Shown: positions 16,821 through 25,743, counted from the stretch's first letter. The stretch is 64,000 nt of DNA from CAYNJF01 sp964397555 (GCA_964397555.1 CAYNJF010000004.1:20759-84758); one strand, 5' to 3'. The notes: a model not told the origin generated them from the sequence alone. Translations and numbers: made by a program.

Positions 16821-17827
16821 ACCCCAAGCCTTGTTCGATTCCGGTTTTCAGGTTGGCGGCTCGATAAAAAGCCCTCAACCTGATAACACAAATCCAAAAA
16901 CTCATCGTAATGCCTATCTTGAGCCGCCATGGCATGGTTTTTCATCATTTTTTCGTAATGGTTAAACCACTGCTTTAGGGTCAGCCCTGGTGCTAAACAT
17001 GAAGCCATTGAAATGGCCATTGAACCCAATCCAAAGTATTCATCACATTTTTTAGAAAACGCGACAAACTTTCGGGTAAAGTGACTAAAGTCGGCAGACT
17101 CTTTCGGAATGGATATCTGTTTGGTCGGGAGTAAGCCAACAAATTGTTTCGCCCACTCAACAACCTGGGTTTTCTCCTGTTGCCATTTTTTAGGCTCACC
17201 GGCTTTGATTCTAAAGTGGTGTTTGATTTCACAATACCGATCATGGAAACTTTCTTGAGTGGTCTTTGGGCTAATGTTTTGCATTAAGTATTGGCACACC
17301 CTTGCCATATCTTGCTCAACATAGCTTGCTCCCGATAGTTTATCGATCATGGACTGCATTTGAGCTTTCATGGTTTCAATTTCATTCTGATTAGGGTTTT
17401 CTTTGGCAAGCTCAGGGTTGGGCACTTGTTCACGAGAGGCTTGCCTGCGTCCTTGAGTGCTCTTGGGTGACTCTAAAGAGTCATCGAGACGATCATGGGG
17501 TGGAAGGGTGTCAATGAGCTCGTATAATCTGGTGAGTGGATCGCCCTCTATGTCCTGATTCACGGAGGAGACCTCGGGGTATCTACCAAGCACTTCTTGG
17601 CAAAGTTCTAAAATAACTTTTTTCCCATGATGCTTTTTTTGGAACAGTGCCTCCACTTCATCGGCCTTGGCTTTGAGCGTCTCATAGCTTGGGTCGTTTT
17701 CTAAACACGCATGCATCATGACGCAACAAGCAAGGCTGGTATCATCCACAGTTCGTAAATACCCTATTAATCGTTCAAAGCGGCGAGTGTAATGTTCTCT
17801 ATCTTTCCTGGTTAACTTACTCATCAT
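16817..17827 (-). CDS. Hypothetical protein, helical and hydrophilic
   Basis: 336 residues, soluble, strongly charged, no signal peptide or membrane helix. An N-terminal helical domain (about 1-110) is joined to a C-terminal helical domain (about 155-325) by a low-complexity polar linker (LESPKSTQGRRQASREQVPN). Cysteines are scattered. I recognise no family. The sequence is free of frameshifts and the composition resembles its neighbours, so it is probably a real lineage-specific gene. It stands alone, with about 190 bp upstream that show nothing I can name; function unknown. Confidence 0.6.
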   Translation of the reverse strand: MMSKLTRKDREHYTRRFERLIGYLRTVDDTSLACCVMMHACLENDPSYETLKAKADEVEALFQKKHHGKKVILELCQEVLGRYPEVSSVNQDIEGDPLTRLYELIDTLPPHDRLDDSLESPKSTQGRRQASREQVPNPELAKENPNQNEIETMKAQMQSMIDKLSGASYVEQDMARVCQYLMQNISPKTTQESFHDRYCEIKHHFRIKAGEPKKWQQEKTQVVEWAKQFVGLLPTKQISIPKESADFSHFTRKFVAFSKKCDEYFGLGSMAISMASCLAPGLTLKQWFNHYEKMMKNHAMAAQDRHYDEFLDLCYQVEGFLSSRQPENRNRTRLGV

Positions 17828-18019
17828 GGTGTCCCTTCCATGGTCAAAGTATCATTTCACATGAGCGTAAATTTAAAATAAAGATCAAAACGACAAAAAT
17901 GCTGAAAGGGATAGGCTATTTGTGTTGCAGGTAATTTTGCCGCACTGGCGCAATACATGGCCAAGGTGTCTGCAAGGTGATTTGATGGCTCTTTTAAGGC
18001 GCAAGGTGAGATTGGTTTT

Positions 18020-18856
18020 TTATTCAGATTGATAGAGGCTCATTTTGGTTATGATCTGGTGAACGGGTGGGGGCACTAAATGGGTGAACTCCTTGTTTTG
18101 GTGAATAGAAGCTCGAACCATGGTAGAGGATATCTCGTTGGGAGCCATGGCTAAAGACGTCCATGATTTTTTAAGAAGCTTGGGGACTTTTGATAGCCTG
18201 GTGTCAGGTTTGCCTCGATGGGCGACAACATAGCTAGTCACATTGAAGGCGTTATTTGAATATAGGATGTCAGCTTGATTTTGATCATGAATGTCCACTT
18301 GGCTTATGTCATTAAGAAAGTGGGTTTGCTCGGGGTTGGCATGGATTAATAATTTCGCCACATCCTCGCCGATGATCCCTTTTAGACTTAGTGAGTCAGT
18401 TTGGTACTGGCGAGTCATTTGATGCAAGTCTTTAGGTGGCAAAAGTGAGGTAATCACTTGCTCATGTTCTTGAAAACTTGCTCGTATCATTTCATTTCTA
18501 ATCCATTGAGGAGCACGGTTGGGTTTGTGTTTGAATGTACCACCGGATGCATACACGAAGACATATGAGCATGTTTTTTGCGCTAAGGCATGCTCAACGA
18601 TGCGAACATGACCGACATGAATGGGATCAAAGCTTCCCACGAAATAACACAAGGTCTCCTTAGACTTGATGCCAGAGAGTTGCTTTTTGAGACGTTGCTT
18701 TTCTAGCAGGCGTTGATTCAAGCTTTTTGTGTCTTGTATTGCCCAACACACAGAGCTTGAACTCAATGAGAGTAAAAGGCCGGTCAGAAAGGGTAAAAAA
18801 AGGGAGCAAAAAATTGATTTGACCCTCAAAGTGTCTTGCTTTAGGGTGAAGTTCAA
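18020..18856 (-). CDS. NadD/CoaD-like nucleotidyltransferase with apparent signal peptide
   Basis: 278 residues. The HxGH nucleotidyltransferase core is clear: GSFDPIHVGHVRIVE (H80, H83), IIGEDVAKLL, and EISSTMVRASI (242-251), matching the nicotinate-mononucleotide/phosphopantetheine adenylyltransferase fold. Unlike those cytosolic enzymes there is a hydrophobic N-terminus (SIFCSLFLPFLTGLLLSL) ending in SSVCWA, a good signal peptidase site near residue 39. The start codon would be TTG 18856 (GGGAG 5 nt upstream) or TTG 18829. A competing view is a cytosolic start at TTG codon 69, just before the core, with AAGGAG only 3 nt upstream. Downstream of the double-glycine peptide gene by 23 bp. Confidence 0.75.
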   Translation of the reverse strand: MNFTLKQDTLRVKSIFCSLFLPFLTGLLLSLSSSSVCWAIQDTKSLNQRLLEKQRLKKQLSGIKSKETLCYFVGSFDPIHVGHVRIVEHALAQKTCSYVFVYASGGTFKHKPNRAPQWIRNEMIRASFQEHEQVITSLLPPKDLHQMTRQYQTDSLSLKGIIGEDVAKLLIHANPEQTHFLNDISQVDIHDQNQADILYSNNAFNVTSYVVAHRGKPDTRLSKVPKLLKKSWTSLAMAPNEISSTMVRASIHQNKEFTHLVPPPVHQIITKMSLYQSE

Positions 18857-18879
18857 ATTGGCTCCCTATTGTTATTGCT

Positions 18880-19146
18880 TTACACTAAAAACAAAGTTTC
18901 TTTGACAGCTTGATTGCCAGCGGTAGTTTGGCTGTATTCAAATGCATCAAAGACATCGACGAAAAAGATCCCAAGATAGGCACCGGCATAGTTAGCTAAA
19001 GGAAATTTGTGATTAAAATAGGTGTCGGCTAAGTGCCAACCAACAGCAGCACCGCAAGCATGGTGAAGGCCAAAGTTGAGGACGGCAGCATCGATGCTCC
19101 AACCACCGCTTACTTGTTGAGTTTGCATTGTATTTAGTTGCTTCAT
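18880..19146 (-). CDS. Bacteriocin-like peptide with double-glycine leader
   Basis: 88 residues. The N-terminus MKQLNTMQTQQVSGG has the form of a double-glycine leader (Leu, Met, Val spaced before GG), as processed by C39-peptidase ABC exporters of class II bacteriocins and microcins. The remaining 73 residues are hydrophobic and glycine/alanine rich (HHACGAAVGWHLADTYF, LANYAGAYLGIFFVDVFDAF), with one cysteine, and could span a membrane. No immunity gene or C39 exporter is in the window. The next gene, 23 bp downstream, encodes the signal-peptided nucleotidyltransferase. Peptide function is inferred from the leader only. Confidence 0.6.
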   Translation of the reverse strand: MKQLNTMQTQQVSGGWSIDAAVLNFGLHHACGAAVGWHLADTYFNHKFPLANYAGAYLGIFFVDVFDAFEYSQTTAGNQAVKETLFLV

Positions 19147-19245
19147 TACATAATCCCATAGAAGAATAAATACTTATATTCTCAAAATGCTGCGGTATGT
19201 CAAATCTCTGCCTAAAAGTTAAATTTCTAAATAAGCTAGGCCAAC

Positions 19246-20784
19246 TCATCTCTCTAGAAAAAGAATGCGACCAACATGGAACATGGTGACGGCTTGAGTT
19301 TCAAGATCTTTAGCTTTCATGCCAGGAAATGTTTTACCTTGATAGTGCTCATTGGCAACGCTTAAAGGCACAATGGTTCGCTCGACATGGGTGTCGTCGG
19401 CTTTAAGGTAGTGCATGGATAATGGCGTCTGGTACTCGATGGCATCTTGAATCAGGGTAACTTTATCGTCAAACGATTGTTGCTTTTCCGCTTGTCGATA
19501 TTTATAACGGGTCAGAAATTGCTGAATGCGCTTATCGGTGCGGATGTCTTTTTTCTGGATGGGACGGCTTAGTACGAGCCCTTCAAGCGAGGTTGCTCTC
19601 GATAAACCCACGTAGACTTGACCGCAAGCAAAGGCGCCTTTGCCAATGTCCAGCACGACCTTGTCAAAGGTTTTCCCTTGGCTTTTATGAATGGTAATGG
19701 CCCAGGCGAGTCGTATGGGGTACTGGCGAAAGGTGCCGGTTGGCTTGGAGATTAACTCCCCATCTTTTAAGTCAAAATGAAACATTTCCCAGGTAAAGGG
19801 CGGAACTCGGCAAATTTTCTTAGAGTGCTCTAGTCGGATGCAAAGCTCGGTTTCACCGTCTTTTTCATGCAAGTCTTCAATTTGGCCTAAGGATCCATTG
19901 ACCCAACGACGTTGAGGATCATTATTCAACAACATCACTTGCGCACCCATTTTAAAATACAGCTCGACCGCGGTCGGGTATAAGTCTTTGGAGACTTCAC
20001 CATGGATGATGGCTTTCGAGCGAATCAACTCGCCTTTTAGGGTATCCAGATGACCGTCATTGATGTCATCGGCTAAGCGGTTGGTGGTGGTCAAGTGAAT
20101 GTAAAAGTCGTCTTTTGGATCAAATTCAGGCTCAACTCTTGAGGATAAAAGTTGAATATCCTCCGCTTGAACTGAGTTATTTCTTACGCGGTTCAACAAG
20201 TCAATGAAGTCTTGATCTTTTTGTCGATAAATCGTTTTCAGCTCAACAATGTCATACGCTAAGTCTTCGAACACGTGGGCGCTAAAAAAATAGGGCGTCT
20301 CATAAAGAGCCCCCATGTGCGCTCTTTCTTGCTGAGTCACCACGGGAGGAAGCTGGTATAAGTCGCCAACAAAGACCATTTGAACGCCACCAAAGGCCTC
20401 ATCAGGGGTGGGGCCATACAGGCGTAAAAACTCATCAACGCAATCGAGCAAATCGGCTCGGACCATGGAGATTTCGTCAATGATGATGGTCTCAAGGTTT
20501 TTGTAGAGTTTTGGTTTTCTCGGTTTGACCTCAAGGCTTCGTATCTTTTCAGGCGTCACATCCACATAAAAATTAAAAAAGCTGTGAATGGTTTCCCCCT
20601 TCACATTGAGAGCCGCGACCCCCGTTGAGGCAAGCACCACAGGCATGGTTTTGGCTTTGGCGCAGTAGTGCGCTAAAAGCGTTGACTTACCGGTACCGGC
20701 TTTACCCGTAATGAAGACATGGGATTCATTGGCCTCTATGTAATCGAGAGCCTGTTTAAATTCAGGGTTTATATCGATGGTCAT
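19246..20784 (-). CDS. PIF1-like ATP-dependent DNA helicase
   Basis: A 512-residue superfamily 1B helicase. Motif I is FITGKAGTGKSTLL, motif Ia STGVAALNVKGETIHSFF, motif II IIIDEISMVRADLLD, motif III FGGVQMVFVGDLYQLPPV, motif V/VI AWAITIHKSQGKTFDKVVLD and GQVYVGLSRA. These fit PIF1/RecD2-type 5'-to-3' helicases. The C-terminal 100 residues form a short extra domain of unknown role. It sits alone between a 390-bp gap and the peptide gene 99 bp downstream. Confidence 0.9.
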   Translation of the reverse strand: MTIDINPEFKQALDYIEANESHVFITGKAGTGKSTLLAHYCAKAKTMPVVLASTGVAALNVKGETIHSFFNFYVDVTPEKIRSLEVKPRKPKLYKNLETIIIDEISMVRADLLDCVDEFLRLYGPTPDEAFGGVQMVFVGDLYQLPPVVTQQERAHMGALYETPYFFSAHVFEDLAYDIVELKTIYRQKDQDFIDLLNRVRNNSVQAEDIQLLSSRVEPEFDPKDDFYIHLTTTNRLADDINDGHLDTLKGELIRSKAIIHGEVSKDLYPTAVELYFKMGAQVMLLNNDPQRRWVNGSLGQIEDLHEKDGETELCIRLEHSKKICRVPPFTWEMFHFDLKDGELISKPTGTFRQYPIRLAWAITIHKSQGKTFDKVVLDIGKGAFACGQVYVGLSRATSLEGLVLSRPIQKKDIRTDKRIQQFLTRYKYRQAEKQQSFDDKVTLIQDAIEYQTPLSMHYLKADDTHVERTIVPLSVANEHYQGKTFPGMKAKDLETQAVTMFHVGRILFLER

Positions 20785-21175
20785 GTTGACAAGGTGAACT
20801 GTTTTTTCAATATTGTAACTTAGATTGACCGATTAAGAATATTTAATCTTTGAATCTATGGTGGGGGAGACGGACTCCAAGGAGCTTGATTCAGATATAT
20901 CATGCTCTAGGTGAGCATAAGAAGCATCAAGACCTTAGTTAACTTGCTCACTCGGCATTTTTTTGGGTATCTCTTGCTCTCAAATAACTCAAAAGTTAGA
21001 TTAAATTCGAATGTAAAATCAAGGGTCCAGCATGCCCGAGCGAAGCTCAGTACTTAATATTCAACAAGTACATAGAGTTTAAAAGATCCCTCTCAAAGCA
21101 GGCGGCGTGTAAAGCTTAAATGAGGCTCCCTATTGCTAAAGGGACTCGCGATGAACCAGGCAGAGGAGAACACAG
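20785..21175. other. Gene-free gap with possible structured element
   Basis: Divergent region between the helicase and kinase genes. It contains nested inverted repeats CTTGAT (20885-20890) with ATCAAG (20926-20931), and ATGCTC (20902-20907) with GAGCAT (20913-20918), which could fold a two-part hairpin. No ORF of note, no tRNA. Promoters for both genes must lie here, but I cannot fix their -35 elements. Confidence 0.4.
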
Positions 21176-22024
21176 ATGGTTGATGAGTTGGAAAAAAATT
21201 TGATAGCTATGCATGGTCAACACGCCAAATCATGGTTTAATCGCATAGAGCAAACCGTGGAGGCCTTGTGTGAGCTTTGGGCTTTGCAATCGCCGCAACC
21301 TATCCATCCTATGACGTTTCATTACATGGTTAGGGCCTATCAGGGCGATAAACCAGTGGTCATCAAATGTGGATTAAAGTCTCTGCAAGCTGAAAGAAAA
21401 GCCCTAGCGGCTCTGGCAGGCCCGCATATGGTTCAAGTCCTTGAGTATTCAGATACTCATCATGCCTTGTTGCTCGAATCCTTGTCTCACCGATTGAACG
21501 AAACTCATGAGCCTACCAGCATCGAAGCGCTTCAAGCTTACGCCAATGTGGTAAAGTCTTTCCCCAAGACCTCCAACCCAGATTTTGATAGTCTTGATGA
21601 CTGGCTGCGTGTTCTTGATGCAACCGATGATTCTGCTCTCCCAGAAGGCATGCTAAAACAAGGCCTCAAGCTTAGAGCACAATTACTCTCAGGCAAGGAG
21701 CCAACCTATTTATTGCATGGTGATTTGCATATGGATAATCTTTTAGCCTGTGATGATGGCTTTAAAGCGATTGATCCCAAAGGGGTCAATGGTGCGTTGG
21801 GGTTTGAAATTGCAGCCTTTGATTTTGCCCCGCTTGAGTCGCCTCAAAGCCCTCAAACGATGAAGCAAGCTCTGGCTCATTTGTGCAAAGACTTGGGTTA
21901 TGAGTTTGAGCGGGCCCTAAATTGGAAAAAACTTCGCTGCGTCTTAGGCGCTTGTTGGTCTTTGAGCGATCATTTAGATCCAAAACCTTTTACAACACGT
22001 TGGTTAGATTTGAATCATGAATAA
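21176..22024 (+). CDS. Aminoglycoside phosphotransferase-like kinase, APH(6)/streptomycin kinase family
   Basis: 282 residues. The fold is kinase-like: VVIKCGL (ATP-anchoring lysine), AERKALAALAG, catalytic loop LLHGDLHMDNLLA, and AIDPKGVNGALGFEIA in place of the DFG segment, a pattern typical of the StrB/hydroxyurea-resistance (APH(6)) family. It could phosphorylate a small molecule; true resistance cannot be read from sequence, and many chromosomal members are of unknown substrate. GAGGAG lies upstream of the ATG. Its end overlaps the Nudix gene by 8 bp, so the two are cotranscribed. Confidence 0.82.
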   Translation: MVDELEKNLIAMHGQHAKSWFNRIEQTVEALCELWALQSPQPIHPMTFHYMVRAYQGDKPVVIKCGLKSLQAERKALAALAGPHMVQVLEYSDTHHALLLESLSHRLNETHEPTSIEALQAYANVVKSFPKTSNPDFDSLDDWLRVLDATDDSALPEGMLKQGLKLRAQLLSGKEPTYLLHGDLHMDNLLACDDGFKAIDPKGVNGALGFEIAAFDFAPLESPQSPQTMKQALAHLCKDLGYEFERALNWKKLRCVLGACWSLSDHLDPKPFTTRWLDLNHE

Positions 22025-22463
22025 CCTGAATGGACCTAAAATTGGGGTTGGCGTTTTAATCGTCCATGACCACCGAGTGCTTTTAGGAAAGCGCTTGGGT
22101 AAGCATGGGATAGAGACCATGGGGCCACCGGGTGGGCACCTTGAGTTAGGAGAGACGCTTGAGGCGTGTGCAATACGAGAAGTCAAAGAGGAAACTGGGC
22201 TCATCATCGATGCACCACGTTTTGTTGCGTTTACGAACGATGTGTTTGGTCCCGATAAGCATTATCTGTCTTTTTTTATGCTCTGCGAGTATCCGGGTGG
22301 GGAGATTTTAAACCCTGAGCCGACTAAAGTAGAGAGCTGGGATTGGTATCCTTTGTCCGAGTTGCCCTCTAACCTTTTCTTGCCTTTATCCAACTACGTT
22401 GACGGGCAACAATACGGAAGCTCATTTGAGTCACTATCGATGCCCCTGGAGGAGTCGGTCTAA
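22017..22463 (+). CDS. Nudix hydrolase
   Basis: 148 residues. The Nudix box runs GGHLELGETLEACAIREVKE then ETG, matching GX5EX7REUXEEXGU. The sequence around it (KIGVGVLIVHDHRVLLGKR, WYPLSELP) resembles dCTP/MutT-like pyrophosphatases. It would hydrolyse a nucleoside diphosphate derivative; substrate not determinable. Cotranscribed with the APH-like kinase. The 3' end overlaps the convergent UPF0178 gene by 30 bp. Confidence 0.9.
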   Translation: MNNLNGPKIGVGVLIVHDHRVLLGKRLGKHGIETMGPPGGHLELGETLEACAIREVKEETGLIIDAPRFVAFTNDVFGPDKHYLSFFMLCEYPGGEILNPEPTKVESWDWYPLSELPSNLFLPLSNYVDGQQYGSSFESLSMPLEESV

Positions 22464-22880
22464 GGCGTTGGCGAACTGTTGGATATCGCGCGCGCTTTGA
22501 GGCTTGGGGCCTCCCGTAACTTGCCCGGCATCTCGCATGTCCGTCATGAAATTGCGCATGTCCAACACTTGTTTGATGTTCGTCTTGGTATAATGCTCCC
22601 CTTTGGTGGTTAACACCACAGCGCCTTTTTCGATCACCGCATCGGCCAAAGGAATATCATTGGTCACAACCAGATCGCCAGGCTCAACTTGCTGAGTGAT
22701 GGTATGATCGGCCACATCAAAGCCCTTGGGTACATGCACCTGGCTCGTGTACTCAGAGCGGGGAATGGGGAGGGCATGGTTGGCAAAAAATAAGGCTTTT
22801 CGCTTCACCCTTTTGGCGGCTTTGCATAAAATGTCACGAATACTAGCCGGGCAAGCATCGGCGTCAACTAAGATGCGCAT
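22434..22880 (-). CDS. YaiI/UPF0178 (DUF188) family protein
   Basis: 148 residues from ATG 22880, where the family start MRILVDADACPA begins; the ORF extends further upstream but that part overlaps the SDR gene region and has no family character. Conserved segments: VDADACPASIRDIL, VVTNDIPLADAVIEKGAVV, LTTKGEHYTKTNI and MRDAGQVTGGPKP. UPF0178 proteins are predicted PIN-like-fold proteins of unknown function. It is convergent with Nudix and divergent from the SDR gene. Confidence 0.9.
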   Translation of the reverse strand: MRILVDADACPASIRDILCKAAKRVKRKALFFANHALPIPRSEYTSQVHVPKGFDVADHTITQQVEPGDLVVTNDIPLADAVIEKGAVVLTTKGEHYTKTNIKQVLDMRNFMTDMRDAGQVTGGPKPQSARDIQQFANALDRLLQGHR

Positions 22881-22997
22881 AAACCCCTCAATGATTGAAA
22901 AGAAGCAGCATAACAGACAGTTTAGCCAGCACACAATTTTATTTGGCTGATTAACTTGTTTAAGGGTGAATGGGTAAAGCAGCCAACAGGAGCAACC

Positions 22998-23855
22998 ATG
23001 AAGATACAGCGAGTATTTGTCTTTGGCTATGGGTATAGCGCGCGCTATTTGGCTCAACGATTAGCCCCGCTTGGGGTAGAGGTCCTTGGTTCGTCTAGGC
23101 AAGAGCGCAAGGCCAGTCACATCATTTATCAGCACAGCCCGCAATTGATGGATGAGGTTCAGCGTGCTCAGGCGATTCTAATCAGTGCCCCACCATCAAA
23201 GACTGGCCATGATGATATCTTTGAACAATTTGCACCTTTGATTGTCAAAGCTAAGCCACAATGGCTGGGTTATTTGTCGACCACAGGGGTGTATGGCGAT
23301 CATCAAGGTCAATGGGTCGATGAAACCTCTGCCATAAATCATCCAGGCTCGTTGGGGCAAAATCGATTGCACGCTGAGCAACAATGGCTGAGTTTATACC
23401 AAAAGCATCAAATACCCACCCATATTTTTAGGGTATCCGGGATTTACGGGCCGGGTCGAAACGCGATGACACGGATTCAACAAGGCAAAAAATATACCAT
23501 TGTCAAAGAGAACCAATTCTTTTCTCGTATTCATGTTGAAGACATTGCAAAAGCACTGGCTGCATCCATGGCCCAGCCTACCCCAGGTGAGGTGTTCAAT
23601 TTAGCCGATGATCACCCATGTGCACCACAAAAGGTCGATGACTACGCTTGCAAGCTTTTGCAACGAGAGCCTCTGCCTCGTCTTAATTTCGAGGATGCTG
23701 AGCTTTCTGCCATGGCCAGGCAATTTTACAATCATTCGAAAAAAGTCAGCGCTGAGAAGATAAAATCCACACTCAAGCTCGATTGGGATTATCCTAATTA
23801 TGAGGTGGGTTTGAGAGAGGGGTGTGATCTGGCCTCACTCTTAGCCTCTGAATAA
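22998..23855 (+). CDS. NAD(P)-dependent epimerase/SDR, YeeZ-like
   Basis: 285 residues from ATG 22998, behind CAGGAGCAACC. An atypical short-chain dehydrogenase/reductase: nucleotide-binding VFVFGYGYSARYLAQRL (GxGxxx variant), YLSTTGVYGDHQGQWVDE, and FRVSGIYGPGRNAM. YeeZ-type proteins lack a firm substrate. The tyrosine in the STTGVYG segment is present. The last 62 bp overlap the convergent MFS gene, a long overlap but both frames look real. Confidence 0.85.
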   Translation: MKIQRVFVFGYGYSARYLAQRLAPLGVEVLGSSRQERKASHIIYQHSPQLMDEVQRAQAILISAPPSKTGHDDIFEQFAPLIVKAKPQWLGYLSTTGVYGDHQGQWVDETSAINHPGSLGQNRLHAEQQWLSLYQKHQIPTHIFRVSGIYGPGRNAMTRIQQGKKYTIVKENQFFSRIHVEDIAKALAASMAQPTPGEVFNLADDHPCAPQKVDDYACKLLQREPLPRLNFEDAELSAMARQFYNHSKKVSAEKIKSTLKLDWDYPNYEVGLREGCDLASLLASE

Positions 23856-24975
23856 GAAGCACGCCTAGCAAGGCAATGAGTATTCCCATGAAAAAAAGCC
23901 AGTGAGTAAAGCTCAACGTTGCACCCATGCTTAAGGTGGAGGCGCTCACCAAAGCGCCCAAAAGATATCGAAGCCCCATGTTCATCGAGGCGGCCATCCC
24001 TTCGTAGCCTTTGAACCAAGTCATGGATAAGGCAAACAAAGGCGGATAAATTAATGCAAAACTTAAGCTAAAACTCATCATGGCTAAACTGGTTTGAGTC
24101 GGCGTGGTGCTCCAAGATAAACATAGGGTCCCCATAAGTCCTATGGATGCCAGGCAATACAGTTGAGCGGGCTTAAGATTTTTTTGAAGCCATGGATAGA
24201 GTAGGCTGGTTAAAGCAAACACGCCAATGACACCAGCGATGTGTCGTAGATACATTGAATAGCCAAGCCCATACTCATTCAGATATAGCTCACAGCTTTT
24301 GGCCATGAAGCTCAGATAAACCGCGTAATACAGGGATGGTATTATTGAGGTTAAGACAAACGTTATCGAGGTTAATAGTGTGGAGGCTTGGTTAGCCAGC
24401 GCTTTTAAATCGATCGATTTTCTTGTGGGGTTTGTTTGGGTCTCAGGAAGCCCTAAAAAGACACCCAAGAGCGAAAGGAGGGCAACACCCACAAGGATTG
24501 CGTAATTGGCCCGCCATCCAAGCGCTTGCTGGACCAGTCCTCCGATCATGGGGGAGGCGGCCATGGTGACAATAAAAAAGCCATTCATCCATGCGTAGAT
24601 GCGCTCGCATTTTGTTTTTGAGTAGGTCTCTGAGAGGATGATGGTCGCAATGACAGGAGCACTCGAGGCGCCGATGCCCTGGAGCACTCTAAAACAAAGA
24701 AGCGATTGAAAATCAGGACTTAAGCTTGCGCCAAGGGCGCCGATCAAGACCAAAAGCTGTCCTCCAATCATTGCAGGCCTTCTCCCGAAGCGATCGCTCA
24801 GGGGGCCAAACACAAACGAGCCGAGCGCAAAACCTAAGCAATTGAGAGTCACGGTTAGACTCATGGCAGAGGCATCAACCCCTAAAGCTTGAGCGGCCTG
24901 AATAAAACTGGGGGCGCAAAGTTCTAATTCAATGCAACTGTTTAACATCGCAAGAGTAACAATCAACGCTAACAT
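23794..24975 (-). CDS. MFS transporter, Bcr/CflA drug-efflux family
   Basis: 393 residues and about 12 membrane helices. The family markers are APSFIQAAQALGVDASAMSLT in the first loop, GPLSDRFGRRPAMIGGQLL (motif A), FRVLQGIGASSAPVIATII and PMIGGLVQQALGWRANY (motif C). It probably exports drugs or small metabolites by proton antiport. GGAGCTCAT precedes the ATG. It stands alone; its 3' end overlaps the SDR gene. Confidence 0.9.
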   Translation of the reverse strand: MLALIVTLAMLNSCIELELCAPSFIQAAQALGVDASAMSLTVTLNCLGFALGSFVFGPLSDRFGRRPAMIGGQLLVLIGALGASLSPDFQSLLCFRVLQGIGASSAPVIATIILSETYSKTKCERIYAWMNGFFIVTMAASPMIGGLVQQALGWRANYAILVGVALLSLLGVFLGLPETQTNPTRKSIDLKALANQASTLLTSITFVLTSIIPSLYYAVYLSFMAKSCELYLNEYGLGYSMYLRHIAGVIGVFALTSLLYPWLQKNLKPAQLYCLASIGLMGTLCLSWSTTPTQTSLAMMSFSLSFALIYPPLFALSMTWFKGYEGMAASMNMGLRYLLGALVSASTLSMGATLSFTHWLFFMGILIALLGVLLIQRLRVRPDHTPLSNPPHN

Positions 24976-25063
24976 ATGAGCTCCATAGGTAGATCTCCAA
25001 AAAATGGATGATGGTGGTTAAGGGGTAAACGGTTTAAAGAAAACTAGGATGAAAGGTCGGGTA

Positions 25064-25084
25064 AGAGCCCCCTGAGGGGGCTCT
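25064..25084. terminator. GC-rich stem-loop after DUF2000 gene
   Basis: AGAGCCCCC, loop TGA, GGGGGCTCT: a perfect 9-bp stem located 19 bp beyond the stop of the leftward DUF2000 gene. The following T content is low, so termination strength is uncertain. Confidence 0.55.
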
Positions 25085-25102
25085 GTATGGGGAGGCGTGA
25101 GT

Positions 25103-25516
25103 TTATTGGTAGAGAGAAAATTTGCGGGTCAATGCTGTGACATCATCCCAAGGCCCAAACATCACCACGCCATAAAAATCCATATCTTGGGCGTTGGAGG
25201 CGCGAGTCCGTGCCAACTGCTCTTGATAAGTGCCTCCGGTCATGGTTTCGGTAAACACACCATGCTCGATGTTTTTTTCTTGAGCCAGCAACGCAAGCTT
25301 TCGTATCTCCCCGGATTTTGCTTTGAGGATAATAAAGGGCATCTGGGAGATGTTTGGGTAGATCCTTTCCTCGGCATCCACGTAGTTATCTAAGCGCAAT
25401 TTCTCTTTATCCATGGAGGCACCAAGACCTAGAGTCATGTGGGCCAAGGCATTGAAAGCAACACCAATCTCTATTTTTTTGTTGATGACAGCAACAAGCT
25501 TATGTTCAAAGGACAT
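25103..25516 (-). CDS. DUF2000 family protein
   Basis: 137 residues from ATG 25516, which follows AAAGGAGTGTTTCT; the ORF runs further upstream without protein character. The sequence KLVAVINKKIEIGVAFNALAH (leading strand), PFIILKAKSGEIRKLALLA, FTETMTGGTYQ and DFYGVVMFGP follow the DUF2000 pattern, a peptidyl-tRNA-hydrolase-2-like fold. The real function of DUF2000 is unknown. It lies at the end of the region downstream of sua5, separated by a 227-bp gap, so it probably has its own promoter. Confidence 0.8.
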   Translation of the reverse strand: MSFEHKLVAVINKKIEIGVAFNALAHMTLGLGASMDKEKLRLDNYVDAEERIYPNISQMPFIILKAKSGEIRKLALLAQEKNIEHGVFTETMTGGTYQEQLARTRASNAQDMDFYGVVMFGPWDDVTALTRKFSLYQ

Positions 25517-25743
25517 AGAAACACTCCTTTTATCGTAATTCATAAAAGTCACAAGGGGGATTGATTTAATTGGTAGAAATAGGGATTGAGGTGCGCTTAA
25601 GAGCGCGCCAGGCGAGTATCGAGAGATAGGTAGAAAGAATATCTGGACAACATCAATGACCTCTAAGCTTGAGTATCCAAATTGCCACACTTAAAAAGTA
25701 GAGTCAAGAAAATAGCGACCAGAGGCTATGATTGAGCGATGAT

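Noticed and set aside
22881..23057. N-terminal extension of the UPF0178 protein
   Set aside because: The family begins at MRILVDADACPA (ATG 22880) and the upstream part overlaps the SDR gene start region.
25517..25690. N-terminal extension of the DUF2000 ORF
   Set aside because: AAAGGAG precedes ATG 25516, where the family sequence starts; the extension is not protein-like.
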